Notes under the pieces: model-generated | Told to the model about the DNA's origin: nothing | The model's input: only the letters and a program-made list of their open reading frames with translations | Databases searched by the model: none | Translations under genes and position numbers: made by a program | Shown here: piece by piece, positions 1 through 4,391 of the stretch | How positions within the stretch are numbered: position 1 is the stretch's first letter | Layout of the letters: every line of letters starts with the position of its first letter | Assembly: GCA_024275615.1 (NCBI GenBank) | Contig: JAJRYU010000056.1 | Span: 1-6,346, forward strand | Source: Planctomycetota bacterium | Lineage (GTDB): Bacteria > Planctomycetota > GCA-002687715 > DRQF01 | Direction of reading: 5' to 3' | DNA: 6,346 bases

Positions 1-91
1 AATCGTGTGCGTCAAGGTTAAGACATTTGCCCGGTGGCGAATGCACAGACGTGGGTTAGAGGCTACATTTGGTGCGATGGATATCCCAGCC
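1..91. other. Window edge without a supported feature
   Basis: These bases follow the stop codon of the fusion enzyme gene on its strand. I see no stem-loop with a U-tract and no recognisable coding sequence. A plus-strand frame is open from base 2 to the stop at 104-106, but it is too short to judge. Confidence 0.3.
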
Positions 92-2032
92 TCAAGATGT
101 ACCTGACGAGTTTTTGGGAAAGCCCACCACAGAAAGAACGTCGATTGCCAATTGATAGCGGGAAAATGGTGGCATGACATAGGCTCCCACAACTTGGTCT
201 TTCACTGCGTCAAGCATCTCTCTTGCCACAGCGACACCTTCTGCTCCGCTTTTGTCCTTGTCAGCGGCATCATGCATACGCTTGCGGATGTGTTCTGGAA
301 TTTGCATGCCCGGAACTTCGTTGTGGAGGAAGTCGGCGTTGCGTGCGCTTGCCAAGGGCAAAATACCAACCAAGACAGGAACCGAAAACGAAGCCGTGTC
401 CTGCAAGAAGCGATTCAAGACATTTGGGTCGTAAACCGGTTGGGTCATGATGAGATCGGCGCCGTTGCTTATTTTTTGCTCAAGGCGCGCCAACTCGCGG
501 TCGTAGTCCAAGGCTCCCGGTTCTGCTCCTGTGGCCGTGAAGAACGATGTTGTCTCCTTCATGGTTTTGCCCGAAGGATCAATGCCGCGATTGAAAGATT
601 GAATGACCTTCAGAAGCTCGATGGAATCGAGATCGAAGACGGCTGTTGCTTTGGGGTAGTCGCCGAGTTTAGGAGGATCGCCGGTGATGACGACAAGGTT
701 GCGAACACCCAGTGTATGTGCCCCCAGAAGATCGGCCTGAAGGCCCAAGAAATTGCGATCCCGACAGCAAACATGAAGTAAGAACTCCATGTTCAGTTCC
801 TTCATAATCTTGAGGCCAAGGGCCCAATTTGCCATGCGCACAACCGCCCGAGGACCATCGGCGATGTTCACGGCGTCGACACCGGCGTCCCGAAGCAATC
901 TCGCCCCGCCGATGGCTTTGTCTGTATTGAGCCCGGGATGCGGATTGACCTCAACACTCACGGCAAAATCTTCCGGCCCGGCAAAAGACCTTCGCGGCCC
1001 GTCCTCTGCAAATCGCTCTTGCCAAATCCTCCGGATCTTTGCGGCAAAGTTGGACTTTTCCGCGGTAGGCGTAGGGTCCAAACCCACCGGTGAGGACGCT
1101 ATCGTGATCGCTGAATGATGCGGTATTTGGATGTTTGAACCGCCCATCATGCGTGCGGCCCCAACAATGGACTTGACGTGTGCAGGGCCGGTACCGCAGC
1201 AGCCGCCAACAATCTTGACGCCTGCTTTGAAGAATCGTTTGGCGAACACGCCGAAATACTCAGGAGTCGCCATGTAGAGAGTGCGTTCATCCAAACGCCT
1301 TGGTTCGCCGGCGTTGGGTTGCGCGCTCACCGGAATTCCTGCGGAGACCATTTTTGAGGCGATCTCAAAGACATGGGCCGGACCCAGAGCGCAATTGATG
1401 CCAACGACATGCGCGCCTGCTTGGCCCAAGATATTGGCGACCGCTTCTGGTTCCGTGCCGTCGCGCAAGGTGAAATCTGTCTGAAAACTCATTTGGGCGA
1501 TAATGGGGCCTCGATAGATCCTTCGGGCGACCTCCAATGCGAGACGCATTTCTGCCAGATTATGAAAGGTCTCTAAGACCAAGATGTCAATTTTTGCTTC
1601 AACAAGGGATTCGATCTGCTCGTCAAACGCAAGCATGATACGGGAGGCCGCACGGTCGGATATGTGAGTGAATCCCTCACCTGTGGGACCGACTGATCCG
1701 GCCACCCAGACGTCGTTATTGCCCACGGCTTCTCGGGCGATTTCCACACCAGCGCGGTTGATCTCTTGGACTTGATCAGCGATGCCGTAGCGCGCCAGAA
1801 GGAACTTGTTGGCAGAAAACGTATTCGTTTCAATGACATCAACACCCACCTCCACATATCGGCGGTGGCATTCCAAGACGGCGCTGCGCTTCTTGATGTT
1901 TGCTTCGTCAAAACTGTGATTAATGAAGTAGCCGGATTCGTAGAGTTGCGTTCCCATAGCACCATCGAAGGCCATGGGGCGTCTTTCTAACTCTGAAAGG
2001 AAATCTCTTGGATCGTTCTTGGGCTCATTCAT
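92..2032 (-). CDS. Bifunctional homocysteine S-methyltransferase / 5,10-methylenetetrahydrofolate reductase (YitJ-like)
   Basis: This complete 646-residue cytoplasmic enzyme should methylate homocysteine to methionine and reduce 5,10-methylene-THF to 5-methyl-THF. The N-terminal homocysteine methyltransferase barrel (about 12-295) starts with FDGAMGTQL (22-30). It carries the zinc-thiolate ligands of the family: C214 in GINCALGP and C278/C279 in GGCCGTGP. A linker of about 55 residues leads to the MetF-type FAD barrel (about 355-640). That domain shows SVEVNPHPG (359-367, with E361 at the catalytic glutamate position), HVCCRDRN (420-427), VITGDPPKLGDYP, DLIMTQPVYD and the C-terminal GAYVMPPFSRYQL. 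Bacillus subtilis YitJ has the same architecture and is about 30 residues shorter; the linker may account for this. The start is chosen because FLSELERRP before the DGAMGT motif resembles the YitJ N-terminus; the Shine-Dalgarno sequence is weak. No cobalamin-binding or pterin-binding module is present, so the protein is not a full MetH. The gene is divergent from mltA, behind a palindrome-overlapped promoter. Confidence 0.95.
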   Translation of the reverse strand: MNEPKNDPRDFLSELERRPMAFDGAMGTQLYESGYFINHSFDEANIKKRSAVLECHRRYVEVGVDVIETNTFSANKFLLARYGIADQVQEINRAGVEIAREAVGNNDVWVAGSVGPTGEGFTHISDRAASRIMLAFDEQIESLVEAKIDILVLETFHNLAEMRLALEVARRIYRGPIIAQMSFQTDFTLRDGTEPEAVANILGQAGAHVVGINCALGPAHVFEIASKMVSAGIPVSAQPNAGEPRRLDERTLYMATPEYFGVFAKRFFKAGVKIVGGCCGTGPAHVKSIVGAARMMGGSNIQIPHHSAITIASSPVGLDPTPTAEKSNFAAKIRRIWQERFAEDGPRRSFAGPEDFAVSVEVNPHPGLNTDKAIGGARLLRDAGVDAVNIADGPRAVVRMANWALGLKIMKELNMEFLLHVCCRDRNFLGLQADLLGAHTLGVRNLVVITGDPPKLGDYPKATAVFDLDSIELLKVIQSFNRGIDPSGKTMKETTSFFTATGAEPGALDYDRELARLEQKISNGADLIMTQPVYDPNVLNRFLQDTASFSVPVLVGILPLASARNADFLHNEVPGMQIPEHIRKRMHDAADKDKSGAEGVAVAREMLDAVKDQVVGAYVMPPFSRYQLAIDVLSVVGFPKNSSGTS

Positions 2033-2070
2033 GGTGCCGGATTCTATTCATCATTTTGGCTGGATCATTC

Positions 2071-2095
2071 GGTCATCATGATCATATGATCGACC
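2071..2095. promoter_or_regulatory. Operator-like palindrome in the divergent intergenic region
   Basis: The core GATCATATGATC (2080-2091) is a perfect 12-bp palindrome. It is flanked by GGTC (2071-2074) and GACC (2092-2095), which are complementary but offset by five bases on one side. The neighbourhood is rich in the pentamer ATCAT (2050-2054, 2064-2068, 2075-2079, 2081-2085) and its complement ATGAT (2078-2082, 2086-2090). Its place over the candidate -10 box suggests a repressor site for the fusion enzyme gene. It does not resemble the E. coli MetJ box, and no regulator is encoded in the window. The regulatory role is inferred. Confidence 0.4.
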
Positions 2096-2109
2096 AAGGA
2101 CCATACCAA
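2081..2109 (-). promoter_or_regulatory. Candidate sigma-70-type promoter of the homocysteine methyltransferase/MTHFR gene
   Basis: Read on the minus strand, a -35 box TTGGTA (2104-2109, 4 of 6 consensus matches) is followed by a 17-bp spacer and a -10 box TATGAT (2081-2086, 5 of 6). Transcription would start near 2074, giving a leader of roughly 42 nt before the ATG at 2032. That is too short for a SAM riboswitch or T-box. The -10 box sits inside the palindrome at 2080-2091, so binding of a dimeric regulator there would block RNA polymerase. This is a pattern match only; no start site is known. Confidence 0.5.
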
Positions 2110-2209
2110 ATGTGAGAATGCCGATTCCCAACCAGGCCAAATCATGGAATCGTGGTTCGTTTTCGCAAGCTGAGATCTGCCCCAATGAGGGTGTATCGCC
2201 AGCGAGGCC

Positions 2210-2222
2210 TTGACCCGGTCAA
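2210..2222. promoter_or_regulatory. Short perfect inverted repeat upstream of mltA
   Basis: TTGACC and GGTCAA form 6-bp arms around a single central C, 62 bp before the mltA start codon. The spacing and symmetry suit a dimeric regulator's site, and the left arm also resembles a -35 box. No -10 box lies at proper distance: the nearest candidate, TATTCT at 2245-2250, is 29 bp away. A 13-bp palindrome can arise by chance, so this is a weak call. Confidence 0.2.
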
Positions 2223-2272
2223 TCTCAACGTCCCCGAACCCAAGTATTCTAAGACGTGTACCCCAGGACTTT

Positions 2273-2276
2273 GGAG
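2273..2276 (+). promoter_or_regulatory. Shine-Dalgarno sequence that fixes the mltA start
   Basis: GGAG lies 7 nt before the ATG at 2284. The reading frame is open further upstream to an ATG at 2152. The site, together with a signal peptide beginning exactly at 2284, makes 2284 the real start. Confidence 0.75.
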
Positions 2277-2283
2277 ACCAAGA

Positions 2284-3480
2284 ATGAGCCCACTCTGCCG
2301 ATTTGTCTTTACCGCGTTTTTTCTTGTTGGCGTGCTTGGTTGTTCCTCTGACCCCAGTAACTCTGAAGTCGCCGACTACAGCAAACCTCTGCCGGAAGGC
2401 GCCCGGGCCCTTGAGCTTGTTACCGACCCGGCCCAATATCCGGACTTTCGTGCCATGTGGCGTGACCGGACTGGCATCATGCGCGCACTTGACAATAGTC
2501 TTGACTACTTTTCCAAACCCTCCAGCCACAATTTCTATCCATCCCAAGGATTCACCCATGAACGGGTTGTCGCCAGTTTGAAAGAAATGAGAGACATTCT
2601 TGGTAAGTCCCAATCTGAGCAAGAATTCAGCGGCTATTGCCGTCTAGCCTTCGATGTCTATCGCAGCGTCGGGTGGAATGGCAGGGGGACTGTGCTTTTT
2701 ACCGCTTATTACCAGCCGATTTTTGACGGTAGCTTGGAGGCCACAGGCGAATATCGACATCCTCTGTACCGCCTCCCTGCGGATCTAGTCAAGGCGGACG
2801 ACGGCACACCGTTGGGGCGACGCTCTGGGGAGCGTATTGTCAGTTCATGGACCAGGAAGGAAATCGATCAAGACAAACCATTTGTCGGGCAAGGCTTGGA
2901 GCTGGTTTGGCTGAAGTCGGCTCTTGATGCCTTTATTATCCACGTCCAGGGATCGGCACAGATCAAATTGCCTGATGGCTCACCTCACTACATCGGCTAC
3001 GCCGGCAAGACGGAACATGCCTACACGAGTATTGGTAAGGAGCTGGTTGCGGACGGGAAGTTCAAAGCCGAAGATCTGTCCTTAGCGCGCATTCGTTCCT
3101 ATTTTGCCGCTCATCCCCAAGATGTTTCCGAATACCTCAATCGGAACGAGAGCTTTGTCTTCTTCACCGAAACGGACGGGGGAGGACCCTATGGTTCTTT
3201 GGGAGCCCCAGTCACCGCCTACCGCACCATTGCCACGGACAAGAGCATTTTTCCTCGTGGCGCTCTTTGTGCCATTGAGACCCAAGTTCCTCAAATCGTA
3301 GCGGGCCACTTGCAACCTCGTGACCTGAGCGCCCTCGTGTTTGATCAAGACACGGGAGGCGCGATCCGATCCGCTGGCCGATGTGACCTTTTCGTCGGTA
3401 CGGGCGATCAAGCGGAGCAAATCGCTGGTCACACCAAATACGAAGGGGAGCTCTTCTATCTCTTTGTCAAAGAACGATAG
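2284..3480 (+). CDS. mltA: MltA-family membrane-bound lytic murein transglycosylase, lipoprotein
   Basis: This 398-residue envelope lipoprotein should cleave the MurNAc-GlcNAc bond of peptidoglycan with formation of 1,6-anhydro-MurNAc. Residues 1-20 are a lipoprotein signal peptide ending in VLGC, with Cys20 the lipidated residue, followed by SS and a polar linker. The MltA domain (about 115-300) shows FTAYYQP (139-145), FIIHVQGSAQIKLPDG (217-232), YIGYAGKTEHAYTSIG (236-251) and FVFFTE (291-296). The 3D domain (about 330-398) shows DQDTGGAIRSAGRCDLF (354-370). D356 aligns with the catalytic aspartate of E. coli MltA (D308), and D368 is the next conserved aspartate. The usual FTGYYEP motif is altered to Ala and Gln at two positions. 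Serine after Cys20 would favour outer-membrane sorting by the E. coli rule. The gene is divergent from the fusion enzyme and 176 nt before the repeat protein, with no terminator visible between them. Confidence 0.93.
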   Translation: MSPLCRFVFTAFFLVGVLGCSSDPSNSEVADYSKPLPEGARALELVTDPAQYPDFRAMWRDRTGIMRALDNSLDYFSKPSSHNFYPSQGFTHERVVASLKEMRDILGKSQSEQEFSGYCRLAFDVYRSVGWNGRGTVLFTAYYQPIFDGSLEATGEYRHPLYRLPADLVKADDGTPLGRRSGERIVSSWTRKEIDQDKPFVGQGLELVWLKSALDAFIIHVQGSAQIKLPDGSPHYIGYAGKTEHAYTSIGKELVADGKFKAEDLSLARIRSYFAAHPQDVSEYLNRNESFVFFTETDGGGPYGSLGAPVTAYRTIATDKSIFPRGALCAIETQVPQIVAGHLQPRDLSALVFDQDTGGAIRSAGRCDLFVGTGDQAEQIAGHTKYEGELFYLFVKER

Positions 3481-3610
3481 AGCTCACCTTCTCATACGCT
3501 TCTTTGCTCTCAATCTGTTCCCTTGGGCTTTTGGCGGCTCTTGCTAACATAGGTCCCCGAAAAGCACCGTCAGTGATCCAAGTCTTTGCTTGGTAGCGAT
3601 TTAGGCGTCG

Positions 3611-3638
3611 TTGCGATGAGTCGGGATGAACGTATAAG
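3611..3638 (+). promoter_or_regulatory. Candidate promoter of the propeller-repeat gene
   Basis: TTGCGA (3611-3616, 4 of 6 matches to -35) is followed by a 16-bp spacer and TATAAG (3633-3638, 5 of 6 matches to -10). Transcription would start around 3645, leaving a leader of only about 12 nt. A weak purine-rich ribosome site, AAGAGAG, lies at 3645-3651 before the ATG at 3657. The very short leader is a reason for caution, and read-through from mltA remains possible. Confidence 0.35.
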
Positions 3639-3656
3639 ACAGAAAAGAGAGTACGC

Positions 3657-4313
3657 ATGACAGAAACCACTGAGGAAATCCGAAAAATCGGACGATTTCG
3701 CGTAGACCAAGTCCTGGTCGCACCTGGTCCAGCTCCCCATGGGCTGGCACGCAGCGGTGAGTTCCTTTGGATTAGTGACGACGAAGAGCACTGCATTTTC
3801 AAGGTTCTCCCTGAGACTGGCAAAGTCGTTCTTAAGATTCCTTTTGATGGTGATGTCGCAGGTACTTGCTGGGATGGCAGTCACATTTGGCAAGCCGACA
3901 ACCGGACCCGGACGATTTCGCGCATCGATCCCGAAAACGGTCAGATCGACATGGCCCTTCAGGTTGATGCTGGTTCAGGAACTTTGGGTGGCATTTGCTA
4001 TGACGGCCTCGATCTTTGGTTGGCAGTGACCGGAACTGGTCAACTGCGCCGCATTCGCACCGAAGATGGCGCTATCATCAAGGTCCATCCTGTTGAAGAC
4101 AACATTGTCGGCGTCGCCCACGATGGACGGCGCCTGTGGTACACCGAGGGCGACAGCAATCGTGTGCGACTCATGGACCCTGCCACAGGGACGTCACTCA
4201 TGTCCTATGAGCTGGAAGGCAAGCCTTCTGGAATCGCGTTCACCGGCCGCAATCAATTCTGGTACTGCGATTCGGAAAACACCGAATTGAAGAAACTCGT
4301 ATTGGTTCCTTAG
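3657..4313 (+). CDS. Beta-propeller-type repeat protein of unknown function
   Basis: This 218-residue protein has no signal peptide or membrane segment, so it is probably cytoplasmic. After about 26 polar residues it consists of five repeats of about 40 residues. The pattern is roughly G-I-x-x-D-G-x-x-L-W, then a polar turn, an IxRIDPxTG element and a strand. The repeat tryptophans are W38, W78, W121, W161 and W202, spaced 40, 43, 40 and 41. The last repeat is short and ends near the C-terminus. The pattern resembles NHL, SMP-30, YncE and virginiamycin B lyase-like propellers, which normally have six or seven blades and about 300 residues. Five repeats imply either a five-bladed propeller or closure by oligomerisation. 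I see no catalytic or metal site that would assign an activity. The gene converges on the helicase gene across a shared terminator. Confidence 0.85.
   Translation: MTETTEEIRKIGRFRVDQVLVAPGPAPHGLARSGEFLWISDDEEHCIFKVLPETGKVVLKIPFDGDVAGTCWDGSHIWQADNRTRTISRIDPENGQIDMALQVDAGSGTLGGICYDGLDLWLAVTGTGQLRRIRTEDGAIIKVHPVEDNIVGVAHDGRRLWYTEGDSNRVRLMDPATGTSLMSYELEGKPSGIAFTGRNQFWYCDSENTELKKLVLVP
3735..4310 (+). repeat. Five tandem about 40-residue protein repeats (propeller blades)
   Basis: Repeat units are at residues 27-66 (3735-3854), 67-109 (3855-3983), 110-149 (3984-4103), 150-189 (4104-4223) and 190-218 (4224-4310, partial). Each begins with a small residue plus Gly (PHGL, VAGT, LGGI, IVGV, PSGI). The W of the LW/IW/FW dipeptide follows nine or ten residues after the Gly. 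The similarity is visible in protein but the DNA copies have diverged strongly, so this is an old repeat rather than a recent duplication. Confidence 0.8.
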
Positions 4314-4331
4314 AACGAAAAACAATCCAGT

Positions 4332-4365
4332 AAAAAAAACCCTCGCCGAAGCGAGGGTTTTTTTT
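4332..4365. terminator. Bidirectional rho-independent terminator
   Basis: A perfect 7-bp stem, CCCTCGC (4340-4346) with GCGAGGG (4351-4357), closes a CGAA loop (4347-4350). It is flanked by A8 (4332-4339) and T8 (4358-4365). Both strands therefore read as stem-loop plus U-tract, and the A and T runs can extend the stem to 15 bp. It lies in the 78-nt gap between the stop codons of the plus-strand repeat protein and the minus-strand helicase, and should end both transcripts. Confidence 0.93.
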
Positions 4366-4391
4366 GATCGTTGTTTTCGATTTCTAGCAGA

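Noticed and set aside
2..106. Open plus-strand frame at the left edge, possibly the end of an upstream gene
   Set aside because: About 34 codons without recognisable sequence, overlapping the end of the fusion enzyme gene; chance is as likely.
1573..1965. Minus-strand open frame of 130 codons inside the fusion enzyme gene
   Set aside because: It is out of frame with the clearly identified methyltransferase domain and has no independent support.
2152..2283. N-terminal extension of mltA from the ATG at 2152
   Set aside because: It would put 44 basic and polar residues before a clear lipoprotein signal peptide; the ATG at 2284 has a Shine-Dalgarno sequence at good spacing.
2033..2283. SAM riboswitch or T-box leader for the fusion enzyme gene
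   Set aside because: I found no multi-helix fold or terminator hairpin, and the candidate promoter leaves a leader of only about 42 nt.
2065..2622. Minus-strand open frame of 185 codons
   Set aside because: It crosses the divergent promoter region and is antisense to mltA, with no recognisable domain.
3578..3593. CCAAG/CTTGG hairpin after mltA as a terminator
   Set aside because: The stem is only 5 bp and there is no U-tract on either strand.
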